From an uncultured Ignavibacteria bacterium (GTDB lineage Bacteria > Bacteroidota > Ignavibacteria > Kapaibacteriales > Kapaibacteriaceae), in assembly GCA_937870915.1 (NCBI GenBank), contig CALMZQ010000026.1, positions 1 through 64,000 on the forward strand: DNA of 64,000 nt, given 5' to 3'. Positions 8,523 through 16,731 of the stretch are shown one piece after another. Each line of letters begins with the position of its first letter. Positions within the stretch are counted from its first letter, which is position 1. The notes beneath the pieces were generated by a model that worked only from the letters and a program-made list of their open reading frames with translations, did not search any database and was not told where the DNA came from. Both the position numbers and the translations under genes were made by a program.

Positions 8523-10595
8523 CTACTCGCAGGAAGTGTTCGGACAGAGGACAACCCTCCGTCCACCTGTTACCGGACGTCCCGTAAAGGTCTTCTCATA
8601 TCCGGGCACGCGTATCTCTACGCCTGCAGCACGCTTGAGCGCATATGGCAGATCGCGTTGATCGATGGCCTGACCGCGCGAGCTCACCCGCAGAAGTCCG
8701 CGACTCTGCAAGTCTCGATATTGTGGGATGGTCTCTCTACAGACATTGTCAAAGAGAATAGCAAAGTAGAGCGATCGAAGGTCACTGAGAAGTTGATTGC
8801 CCCCTGCCCTACCTCCATAACCACCGCGATTAAAATGTTTGTTCGTAGCGATGTAGGGAACAATCGCACTGTCGATCTCAATATGCGGCGCTAACGCATG
8901 AACGGATGCAAAGTCACGTCCCGTATACATACACTTGGGATGGATCGCTCTGTCGTCTGTCGTTCCAACATAGGTCACGTGCACAGGCAACCCTTCTGCC
9001 ACCGCCTGTTGCAAACAAGGATCGGTGAGTGCACTCCGCACTTCATCGCGCATGTGCTCAATGTTACGGTCCACCAACTCTGCCCATACATCGCCACTGT
9101 CATTGAACTCTCTGTAGTTCACGCAGTTCTCTGCTCCTCGCGGACTTCGCACGAGGGATGCCGGTGTAAACGAGTATGTATACGCCTCATTCGACTCACA
9201 ATGTTCGGGCTGCTTGAGATCCTTACACGCCAAATCGTCCGTGAACAGCGATGCACATGGTGTATAGGAACGGTATGCTCGTGTTGTTGGGCACCAATAT
9301 GCCGTTACAAAGAACGGTACGTTAAACGTGCGGAACGTGAATTCGCATTTACGTTTGCGTGTTGTGGTATCATCAAGGTAGATCACGTGTTCAAGCCTTG
9401 CATCACACCTCGAAGCTGTATTCACAACGATGGTATCAACGCTACTCACAAATCCGTTTGAAGGGGGCACGGCACTCACCACAAATGTTCTTGTTGAAGC
9501 ATCGAGTGAAGACCTAGGCGATTGTGCCTTTGACACAACGAGCTCAACAGATCCATCAGCATCCGTAGCGAGTTCTTCTTCCGATCCGTCCACAACGTCT
9601 CGAACACGTACGGACGTGCGAACGGTGGAGATCGAATCGAGATCGCCAAAGAACCGTCTCTTCTGCTCATCACGAATAGTCGTACGAGCAGTTACTCGGA
9701 ACATAACCGAACGCTGCGTCTTTTGTAGAGCAACACGGTAGATGCGGAATTGACGATCCGCACCCTGTTCTCGATCACTGGAGAAGTAGAACCATCCGCC
9801 CCCTGGAGAGACTACCGGGTGATATTCGTTGCTGCCCTTCTCATTTATGCCATCGATGAGAAGGGGCTCCGGGGTCGAGGTGAGCTTGCCTGTGGATGCA
9901 TCGATCTCTGCCGACCAAATGTCTTGATCACCGTTGGCATTGCAAGAGAAATAGATGCGACCGTCGGCAACATATGGAGAAGTTTCGTGTCGATCAGACT
10001 GCGCCAAGCCCTCTACGGCAACTGGTTCAGACCATCCCGTGGATGTTCGATGTGTGCGGAAGATATCGGCTCTTCCCGACCCAGGAGAAAGTCTATCAGA
10101 CGCGAAGTAGATGTATGCACCTCGCGGACCAAAGACCGGAGTGTCATCCCAAGCGCTGCTGTTGAAGCTTGCGCGCTCAACTCTCCACGTACCGTTGCTG
10201 CTACGCCCCACATAGACATCGTTGCTTCGCCGTCCGGTAACGGTACTCTGACGATCAGATACAAAGACCACTTCATTTGAATCACATGGGTTGAAATGGG
10301 GCACACCATTGTACATCGCATCCGGATCGTTGAGTGATGTCTCTGAGATCTGGATCGGTCGTGCAAAGCCCCTTGTATCATTGGTGGACTGGGCGAGTGT
10401 GCGTTGTGCTCGATCGCCGCGTGTAGAGGCAACGGTTAACCACACATCGATGCGTTTGCCAACCTCGCGGAATGCAATCGCGTATGTTTCTGCGCCTACG
10501 TTGATCGCAGTATCGAGCTCGGTGGTTGTGCTGTCTGCACGTGTAATCTGCGCACTAGTCACTACCACCAGGAGAAACGCAAGAAGGTACTTCAT
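8523..10595 (-). CDS. PD40 beta-propeller protein with divergent OmpA-like C-terminus
   Basis: A 690-residue exported protein (signal MKYLLAFLLVVVTSAQITRA). Residues ~60-330 show repeated TolB/PD40 blades (FVSDRQS, YFASDRLSPGSGRADIF, YFSCNANGDQDIW, YFSSDREQGADRQ). A carboxypeptidase-regulatory-like segment follows. The last ~150 residues track the OmpA peptidoglycan-binding fold: GTTDDR for GHTD, NQLLSDLRS for the NxxLSxxRA helix, and AGVEIRV for the final strand. The ATG at 10595 overlaps the upstream stop (ATGA); the longer reading frame upstream of it lies inside the lipoprotein gene. The architecture recalls T9SS PorE and the PD40-OmpA partners of SprB-like adhesins. Confidence 0.75.
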   Translation of the reverse strand: MKYLLAFLLVVVTSAQITRADSTTTELDTAINVGAETYAIAFREVGKRIDVWLTVASTRGDRAQRTLAQSTNDTRGFARPIQISETSLNDPDAMYNGVPHFNPCDSNEVVFVSDRQSTVTGRRSNDVYVGRSSNGTWRVERASFNSSAWDDTPVFGPRGAYIYFASDRLSPGSGRADIFRTHRTSTGWSEPVAVEGLAQSDRHETSPYVADGRIYFSCNANGDQDIWSAEIDASTGKLTSTPEPLLIDGINEKGSNEYHPVVSPGGGWFYFSSDREQGADRQFRIYRVALQKTQRSVMFRVTARTTIRDEQKRRFFGDLDSISTVRTSVRVRDVVDGSEEELATDADGSVELVVSKAQSPRSSLDASTRTFVVSAVPPSNGFVSSVDTIVVNTASRCDARLEHVIYLDDTTTRKRKCEFTFRTFNVPFFVTAYWCPTTRAYRSYTPCASLFTDDLACKDLKQPEHCESNEAYTYSFTPASLVRSPRGAENCVNYREFNDSGDVWAELVDRNIEHMRDEVRSALTDPCLQQAVAEGLPVHVTYVGTTDDRAIHPKCMYTGRDFASVHALAPHIEIDSAIVPYIATNKHFNRGGYGGRAGGNQLLSDLRSLYFAILFDNVCRETIPQYRDLQSRGLLRVSSRGQAIDQRDLPYALKRAAGVEIRVPGYEKTFTGRPVTGGRRVVLCPNTSCE

Positions 10596-12562
10596 AGAAC
10601 AAACATTGGATAGCAGATCTCGATACATACTTGTGGCAATGAGTTTGGCCCAGGTCGGTCGAGGCCAACGGCTTGGATCCAAATGAGCGCACACTGAAGT
10701 CCTGTGGAACCGATCTTGGTATAGAGCACAACATCTCCCGCGCTGAGTCCCGCTAATGACGCAGAACCCAATGTGAGATCGTTCTTCATGTCTGAACACT
10801 CTGATGCCGCATTGAGTGGATAGGTATCGCAGATGCTCTGACCGGGGTTAACGCTAAATCCTGTTGCGATGCGGCGGAACACACCGTAGGACTGACCGCC
10901 ATTTCCACCGGAACCAAGTTCAACATCGAATGTTGTCCCGTTTGGTGTGAGACTCTTGACGAATACATCGTACTGTTGGAAGCTCTGATTATCGTTCTGG
11001 TAGACGATGTTCGTTTTGTTTTCTACGAGCTGGATGCTCTCTGCATAGACATTCGGAAAACCTGCTGGACGGAATTGGCGGAGGCACTGATACTTGAACG
11101 CATCGCACTGGATGTAGGCGTCGCCAACAACACCGATGTTCACGTCGGGACCACAACCGGTAACGCTGATCGTTCCCGCAAAGAACTTGTCACCACGTCC
11201 TGCAATTGGAGTGGCCGGGTTTGCATCCCAATCAGGCTTTGAGGCACCAAAGGATATCGTGATCACTCTCTTTGACCGAGGAGCAAGAACAATCTGGCCT
11301 GAGGGGGCGATTGTAAATAGTCCGTTGTTGCTGCGTACGTTCACCGTGATCTCACAATCACCATTGTTCGCAATCGAAAACGTATCCGTTGTGGAAGTAT
11401 CTGCAAAGACACATTTCTGAAGTGTGTCGATAAGGCTTTGATTCACAACGCAGGCAGGTGAGAGAACATCCGTTGTGAGATCCAGAACAAGCCTGCTTGG
11501 ACATTGTTCAATAACTCCTGTGGTAAGATTGCGTGTTTGCATTGTCCACTCAAGCGTCCGCTTAATCTGTCCGGTGTTTTGTGGAGTTATCTCCAAAGTG
11601 ATCTCCGGGAACAACTGACCACTGCGAACAACAAAGTTCTGTCCACTTGTGAGCTTCACTGCATTATCAGAGCCGGATGCCAACGTGAAGTCCGTAACGC
11701 AGTCCGGACCGCCTCCAAAGGCAGGTACAATCGTGGTTAATGGCACATCAACCGAAGCTGTTGCACCGATACAGACAGCTTGTGTCGTGAATGCTGTGCG
11801 TTGGAAGGTTGGGCAAGGGCATGGTTGACAAGACACAGCGCCTATGATCACTACATCATACGCAACAAGTACTGCATTCGAATTGGCCGTGCGACCTTCT
11901 ACACGTACCGTGAATTCTTCGCTTTGTCCAACTGCCGTACCAAGTGGAGGTGCATATGTTGCGCAGACCTCCACTCCGGATGAGCCAACGTTAAAACTTC
12001 GCAGATCTACTGAGATCGAGCCTTGGGTGCTATCCGTTGCTGTATAGATCAGGCCATCCGGGCAGGTGGACAGGTACATCACACATTCGCGTGCAGTTGC
12101 CAATCCCCCTTGTGGACATGTTTCAAGGAGTACCGTGTCTCTGCCATTTAACGAGCCGCATGGGGTTGGTGGCGCAACCGCTAATGTGATAAGCGTATCA
12201 TTACAAACGGATGTAGTAAAGGTAAGGGGGCCTGCAGCACCTGTTGGAGATGTAGACGGAACGTTAACGATCAGTCGGACAGAATCGCGAAGTGTGGACA
12301 CTTCAGGTATCACCCATTGTGCATAACCATCCGGCCCAGTCACCGCACGCGCTCCGATTGGAGCATTGATGCCAGTAAACTTTGACCAATCAATCGTTGC
12401 ATCGATGATCGGTTCATTCGATGTTGATCGAAGTTCAAGCGTCATCGTTCGTTGCGTTGTTAGGTCAGTAGGCTGCGTTGCATTCTGACACGAAAAGATC
12501 AGAAGCGCAAGGAGCCCCATAGCTCCGAATCGAAGACGTACGAGTTGTTGTATCATCACCAT
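10592..12562 (-). CDS. Large Ig-like/choice-of-anchor lipoprotein
   Basis: A 656-residue protein with a lipoprotein signal (LLALLIFSC, Cys near 24). The body is made of beta-rich repeats: an Ig-like module at 35-105, a Cys-rich module around 245-260 (CQPCPCP), and an ASH/choice-of-anchor-D-like module near 390-500 (FSIANNGDCEITVNV). It has 24-25 cysteines, which suggests disulphide-stapled surface modules. The start ATG at 12562 overlaps the upstream gene's end by 7 bases; the ATG at 12556 is nearly as good. It is the middle gene of an envelope trio. No enzymatic motif is seen, so a structural or adhesive role is an inference. Confidence 0.75.
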   Translation of the reverse strand: MVMIQQLVRLRFGAMGLLALLIFSCQNATQPTDLTTQRTMTLELRSTSNEPIIDATIDWSKFTGINAPIGARAVTGPDGYAQWVIPEVSTLRDSVRLIVNVPSTSPTGAAGPLTFTTSVCNDTLITLAVAPPTPCGSLNGRDTVLLETCPQGGLATARECVMYLSTCPDGLIYTATDSTQGSISVDLRSFNVGSSGVEVCATYAPPLGTAVGQSEEFTVRVEGRTANSNAVLVAYDVVIIGAVSCQPCPCPTFQRTAFTTQAVCIGATASVDVPLTTIVPAFGGGPDCVTDFTLASGSDNAVKLTSGQNFVVRSGQLFPEITLEITPQNTGQIKRTLEWTMQTRNLTTGVIEQCPSRLVLDLTTDVLSPACVVNQSLIDTLQKCVFADTSTTDTFSIANNGDCEITVNVRSNNGLFTIAPSGQIVLAPRSKRVITISFGASKPDWDANPATPIAGRGDKFFAGTISVTGCGPDVNIGVVGDAYIQCDAFKYQCLRQFRPAGFPNVYAESIQLVENKTNIVYQNDNQSFQQYDVFVKSLTPNGTTFDVELGSGGNGGQSYGVFRRIATGFSVNPGQSICDTYPLNAASECSDMKNDLTLGSASLAGLSAGDVVLYTKIGSTGLQCALIWIQAVGLDRPGPNSLPQVCIEICYPMFVL

Positions 12563-13608
12563 CCCCAGTGCAGTGCAACTCTGAGCAGCACGGAATGCAC
12601 TTCATTTGTGTTCACCTGAAAGACGTTGCCACATTCCACACAAGGCGTGCGAAGGTTGAGTCGAGCAAAACGATATGCTAGCTGCGCATGCAACCAGTTT
12701 GTGATCGCAATGCCCGCGCCGCCACCTGCTACCCACTGACCATATTCATCGGGGTTGATCGACGGATCCGGGCCCGCCCCTTCAAAAGAGCCATTGAACA
12801 CCGGTCCCCCTTCAAGAAAAAGGTAGGGGGCATGTTCGTCCAGTTCTATGACACGTTCGTGGACGAGGATGGCTGCACGGTCAACGGAATCGGGTCCGGG
12901 TCTGCGTACCGCCCCATCCGGAGCCGGTATGGTATCCGGACGCGGTTCGCAGGAGAACGAGCACGCATCCGGCAGGTAGCGGGCCGAAGTACGGTCCTGC
13001 AAAGCGGCGAATGAATATCGAAGGTGGCCGAGGGTAGGAAATCTCATACGCCCACCTTCCATCATCAGTCCACCACCAAGAGCCAGGGACAGGTTCCTTC
13101 CGAGCATAGCACCGAATGGAGCCACAAGGATCTCAGCGCCAAAGTACACCGCATTGAAGCCTATCTGTGGTCTTACAGATTCATCGCTACCACCATATCC
13201 CAAAACTCCACCCACTTCGATGAACGAGGTAGGGACGTGAGGTTCAGAACTGATGACGTATTCTGCCACCGGTGTGATTGGGACATAGAGTGGTGGAGTT
13301 TTGCCAAGCGTTAGTCCCATCACAAGTGTCTGTGCATGGTCGGCAAGAACCACAGTATCCTTACACGAGCCTGTCTCCTTCGAAGAGAACCGATAGGCCT
13401 GCACTACCTCCGGGCCTATACGCAGAGTATCGCGAGTGACGTGAGTGAACACACGGGCCGGGTCCGTTCTTCCGCCCGTTAGTCGAAGGGTAAACGAGCC
13501 GTCCCCCGCGCGAGCGCACGGAAAGACACACGTTCCGCACGAATCGCCAGGCATAGCTGAGATGATGGACGCCGAGGCGAAGAATACTACAACCAAGTAT
13601 CGAAGCAT
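12556..13608 (-). CDS. Outer-membrane beta-barrel protein of the envelope trio
   Basis: A 350-residue protein with a signal peptide (MLRYLVVVFFASASIISA). Its C-terminal two thirds alternate polar and hydrophobic residues in beta-strand fashion (YLFLEGGPVF, LHAQLAYRFARLNL) and it ends in VALHWGW with a terminal aromatic residue, as outer-membrane barrels do. An N-terminal Cys cluster (CGTCVFPC) may be surface exposed or disulphide bonded. The ATG at 13608 was preferred to a TTG at 13635 because it gives a proper signal peptide. A PorP/SprF-like partner role is inferred from the gene order only. Confidence 0.75.
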   Translation of the reverse strand: MLRYLVVVFFASASIISAMPGDSCGTCVFPCARAGDGSFTLRLTGGRTDPARVFTHVTRDTLRIGPEVVQAYRFSSKETGSCKDTVVLADHAQTLVMGLTLGKTPPLYVPITPVAEYVISSEPHVPTSFIEVGGVLGYGGSDESVRPQIGFNAVYFGAEILVAPFGAMLGRNLSLALGGGLMMEGGRMRFPTLGHLRYSFAALQDRTSARYLPDACSFSCEPRPDTIPAPDGAVRRPGPDSVDRAAILVHERVIELDEHAPYLFLEGGPVFNGSFEGAGPDPSINPDEYGQWVAGGGAGIAITNWLHAQLAYRFARLNLRTPCVECGNVFQVNTNEVHSVLLRVALHWGW

Positions 13609-13611
13609 CGG

Positions 13612-13619
13612 CAAAGTTA
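13612..13619 (-). promoter_or_regulatory. TAnnTTTG -7 box of the envelope trio
   Basis: TAACTTTG on the minus strand, followed by CCG and the ATG at 13608. It forms a back-to-back pair with the plus-strand box at 13640-13647. No ribosome site fits between it and the start, so a leaderless mRNA is likely. Confidence 0.5.
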
Positions 13620-13639
13620 CTTCACCGGGCAGCAAGGCG

Positions 13640-13647
13640 TATCTTTG
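13640..13647 (+). promoter_or_regulatory. TAnnTTTG -7 box of the beta-flower gene
   Basis: TATCTTTG lies 18 bases before the ATG at 13666, leaving room for the AAGGAA ribosome site at 13655-13660. It diverges from the minus-strand box 20 bases away. Confidence 0.5.
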
Positions 13648-13665
13648 TGGCTACAAGGAACAACA

Positions 13666-13950
13666 ATGGCGAAATATAAATTCGACGGCCGTTATCTCAC
13701 ATCTGCCTCCGGACTGCGTATTGGAGAGCTCGTAGTGAACGCCATCAAGGACGAGGGCGGAGCCAAGATCGGGATCATTGACGGAGACATAATCAAGAAT
13801 GCCCGGGGCATAAAGGTTGGCTCTTTTGATGGCAACAACATCAAGGATCACGCCGGCAATCGTGTGGGTGGGATCGCGGATGTTGCCAGGTCCGTTAACG
13901 GCACGATTGGTATGCCGATCGTTGCAATGTGGTGGTTCTTTGTGAGGTGA
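13666..13950 (+). CDS. Five-fold beta-flower-type small protein
   Basis: A 94-residue protein built of four to five repeats of a short beta motif of the form (F/I)DGxxIKDxxGxKIG: YKFDGRYLTSASGLRIG, IIDGDIIKNARGIKVG, SFDGNNIKDHAGNRVGG. This pattern fits proteins catalogued as 5-fold beta-flower; the assignment rests on the repeat pattern. A hydrophobic C-terminus (IGMPIVAMWWFFV) may anchor it. The ATG at 13666 with AAGGAA upstream was chosen over a GTG 21 bases earlier. Function unknown. Confidence 0.7.
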   Translation: MAKYKFDGRYLTSASGLRIGELVVNAIKDEGGAKIGIIDGDIIKNARGIKVGSFDGNNIKDHAGNRVGGIADVARSVNGTIGMPIVAMWWFFVR

Positions 13951-13975
13951 ATATGGCAGCAACAACCGACGTGTT

Positions 13976-14482
13976 TCATCCTACCGTCCGCCTCCGGAAG
14001 AACCACATCAATACTGTCCCCTTGCCAACAACGCGCGAAACTTCGTTCATGATGAAATACGGCACGAGGGCAAACACGAAGACGAAGATGCGTGATATCA
14101 TCTCGTAAACACCAACTGCCGTGATCTCTTCCAGTGATGCAACCACACTGAGCCCATCAATGAGTCCACGAACGAGATGCTCTATTAGAACAAACAACGC
14201 AGAGAACAACGTAAACAAGACTACCTTGTACGCGGTGGGAATGATAAGGGGCTGATCGTCAAACCGCTTCACCACGGAAACAAACTTCACGATCAAAATC
14301 ACCTTGGCAAAAACCAAGGCCTTGATAATGGCAAATCCATATTCGTGATACTCCACCCCCAAGTGCGCCATAACCAGGGTTCGATAGGTTAGGAAAGAGC
14401 CAAAGATGAAAAAGAGGTAGAGCGTAATCCCCACCATCTCTTTAAACTCCTTTACAAACCACTTTACTGCAGCATTGCTCAT
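13976..14482 (-). CDS. Four-helix inner-membrane protein, function unknown
   Basis: A 168-residue protein with about four membrane helices (near 18-40, 52-72, 84-106 and 125-148) and a basic C-terminus (WFFRRRTVG). The MSNAAVK start at 14482 is preferred to one 7 codons upstream because AGGGG lies 8 bases before it. It diverges from the WYL regulator gene across the octamer microsatellite and converges with the beta-flower gene. I do not recognise the family; control by the WYL protein is plausible from position only. Confidence 0.7.
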   Translation of the reverse strand: MSNAAVKWFVKEFKEMVGITLYLFFIFGSFLTYRTLVMAHLGVEYHEYGFAIIKALVFAKVILIVKFVSVVKRFDDQPLIIPTAYKVVLFTLFSALFVLIEHLVRGLIDGLSVVASLEEITAVGVYEMISRIFVFVFALVPYFIMNEVSRVVGKGTVLMWFFRRRTVG

Positions 14483-14530
14483 TTCATCCCCTTTGTATCT
14501 CATGTTACACTAACAATCTACCACTCCTAC

Positions 14531-14602
14531 ACATTAACACACTAGCACATTAACACATTAGCACACTAACACATTAGCACATTAGCACACTAGCACATTA
14601 CC
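14531..14602 (+). repeat. Nine-unit 8-bp microsatellite ending exactly at a start codon
   Basis: Nine consecutive octamers of consensus ACAYTARC (for example ACATTAAC, ACACTAGC, ACATTAGC) fill 72 bases with no indel and end directly before the ATG at 14603. They replace any ribosome site for the WYL gene and occupy the spacer between two diverging genes. Copy-number change by slippage would move upstream promoter elements in steps of 8 bases. Confidence 0.92.
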
Positions 14603-15568
14603 ATGTCTCACCACATTCGCCGCACGGTCCGCATACTCTCGATGTTATCGAGTGGCAACGCCTTTACAACTGCCGAGATCGCTCTTCGAGTATCCGCACT
14701 TGAAGATGACAAGGAAGTGTCCATTCGACAGATACAACGCGATCTGCGCACGATGACGGAGGCGGGTGTTCCGCTTGTTGAATCCCGCGACGGCCGATCT
14801 ATCCGCTGGTCCATGCCATCAGGCTCACGAATGCTCCAGCCCCTTTCCATCAATTCTGGTGAACTGCTATCGCTTCACATCTTGAAGGGGGCTCTCACGT
14901 CATTCAGGGGTACGCGCGTTGAACATGATGTGGACCGGCTGATGCGGAAGTTAGAGAAGATCGCTCCCGGCACAGTGTTCATGCGGGAGGATCTTGTGAG
15001 TGACGTATCGCCCGGCCGATATGCAACGGCAGTTAATGATGCAGTCCTTGTGGACATTGTTGAGGCAATTGTAGACCCACATTGGGACCGCGTTACGTAT
15101 CGCAGCATCCATGCGTCTACTGTTAAGACCTTTGTTGTGAGCTTCTGTCGACTTATCAATCACGCCGGTCGGCTTTATGTTGCCGCATGGCACCCCGTGC
15201 ATAATCGATACATTACTCTCGCTGCTGATCGGATCGATCATGTGAAACGAGCCAGCGACATCACCGATCCGATCCACATTTTCAACGAGAAAAGGTATCG
15301 TTCTGGTCGATTTGGTGTGTATGATGGAGATGTTACGTCCATCAAACTCAGCATCAACAAGCAGGCCGCCCAGTTCTTTACCTCCAGAATGTGGCATCCG
15401 TCGCAGGAGTTTTCTGAGCTCTCCAACGGCAACGTGACGATGACGCTTCATGCCCCGCTCTCCCCGGAACTCATCTCATGGATTGTAAGCTGGGCCGACG
15501 TCCTAACCATCATTTCGCCCAAGAAACTCAAGGAAGCCTGCCGCTCCAAGGTCGCTAGCCTTCTATAA
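14603..15568 (+). CDS. WYL-domain transcriptional regulator
   Basis: A 321-residue DeoR/WYL-type regulator. A winged HTH is at residues 1-65 (TAEIALRVSALEDDKEVSIR, then RQIQRDLRTM as recognition helix). The WYL domain is at about 145-230 with the core RLYVAAWHPVHNRYITLAADR, followed by a WCX-like C-terminal domain (SIKLSI...WHPSQEF). WYL domains sense nucleotides or other ligands and often control stress, repair or defence genes; the target here is unknown. No ribosome site is visible because the octamer array abuts the start. Confidence 0.9.
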   Translation: MSHHIRRTVRILSMLSSGNAFTTAEIALRVSALEDDKEVSIRQIQRDLRTMTEAGVPLVESRDGRSIRWSMPSGSRMLQPLSINSGELLSLHILKGALTSFRGTRVEHDVDRLMRKLEKIAPGTVFMREDLVSDVSPGRYATAVNDAVLVDIVEAIVDPHWDRVTYRSIHASTVKTFVVSFCRLINHAGRLYVAAWHPVHNRYITLAADRIDHVKRASDITDPIHIFNEKRYRSGRFGVYDGDVTSIKLSINKQAAQFFTSRMWHPSQEFSELSNGNVTMTLHAPLSPELISWIVSWADVLTIISPKKLKEACRSKVASLL

Positions 15569-15625
15569 GGGACCCCGGCTGCCAAATCCCAGTTTCTGGC
15601 ACGTGCATTGCTCATTACCCGCCCT

Positions 15626-16669
15626 ATGACTTCCCTGCGCCTGCTTTCCATAGCCTTCGTGGCAGTTCTCATCCTTACCGGATGTACCTCCGATGTGGTT
15701 GTTCCTGACCCACCAAAGGATGTTATGACCTTTGTCGCACGCGATCCGGTCACTCGCATCACTACATTCTATCGAATGAATGTAGACGGAACGGAGCGCA
15801 CCAGCCTAGGACCTGTCCCAGCTCCAACCAAGTATCATATCGCGGTTACGGACGCTGGACGGTATCTCTTTTATTCAGGCAAAAGTGGGTCGGACCTACC
15901 GCTCTACCGTTTCGATGCAACATCAACAACGTACGCCCAGGTCAGCCCAACTAGTGCAGTCTTCGCTACTCCATCTCCGGACGGACAACGCATTGCGTGG
16001 TTCGAACACAACAACGGTCGATATGAACTTGTTGTTTGTGGTAAGGATGGCACGGGGCGCATCACGCTTGCAGATTCAGCTCTGATCAAAGCCTCACTCC
16101 ATGTTCAAGCTCCACCCGCTTGGTCGCCCGATGGCTCCAAGATCTGCTTCGTAGCCGTTGATACCACCCTCTCCGGACGTATTGGACCGGTCCCGTTCGT
16201 GGTGAATGTTACCACTCGCACATCACAGCGCTATCGCACACGCGATGAAGTGCGCGCCGCTCAATGGATCGCTAACGATGCAATCGTCTATCTCTGGAAC
16301 GAGCGCAACTCCTTTGTTCTGAAACGCTTCGCTCTGAGCACGGAACGCGAGGATAACGTCACCTCAACTCTTCCATCATTGAATAGCCCCACGATATCTG
16401 TCTCACCGGATCATTCAACCATCGTCTGCATCAACCCTATGGTTATTGTGGATGTTGCTACGGGAACGTATACGTCTGTCAGCACCAATGATGCAGTGAT
16501 CCATTCACAGATGTGGTCGCCTCGCAGCGATGAGTTCATCTATGGCGATAAAACAACGTCCCAGCTCTATTCTGAACGCCTCTTCCGCGTCTCAAAGAAG
16601 GGCTCCCCACTTCCCTTGGTTGGCGTAGACTCGCTTGGCAGTTCGGCCAGCGTTGTGTGGATGAAGTAA
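15626..16669 (+). CDS. TolB-like PD40 beta-propeller lipoprotein
   Basis: A 347-residue lipoprotein with a textbook lipobox LTGC (Cys 20) after MTSLRLLSIAFVAVLI. The body carries PD40/WD40-like blades: FYRMNVDGTERTSLG, ATPSPDGQRIAWFEH, APPAWSPDGSKICFV, SVSPDHSTIVCI and MWSPRSDEFIYG. TolB-type propellers bind proteins or sugars in the envelope. The ATG at 15626 was chosen over a TTG 18 bases upstream since it starts the signal peptide. It appears to stand alone; partner unknown. Confidence 0.85.
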   Translation: MTSLRLLSIAFVAVLILTGCTSDVVVPDPPKDVMTFVARDPVTRITTFYRMNVDGTERTSLGPVPAPTKYHIAVTDAGRYLFYSGKSGSDLPLYRFDATSTTYAQVSPTSAVFATPSPDGQRIAWFEHNNGRYELVVCGKDGTGRITLADSALIKASLHVQAPPAWSPDGSKICFVAVDTTLSGRIGPVPFVVNVTTRTSQRYRTRDEVRAAQWIANDAIVYLWNERNSFVLKRFALSTEREDNVTSTLPSLNSPTISVSPDHSTIVCINPMVIVDVATGTYTSVSTNDAVIHSQMWSPRSDEFIYGDKTTSQLYSERLFRVSKKGSPLPLVGVDSLGSSASVVWMK

Positions 16670-16731
16670 GGGGCAACAATATCTGTAGAGTACGTTCGGT
16701 TTTCCTCACATCATTGTGAGGGGCTTCTATC

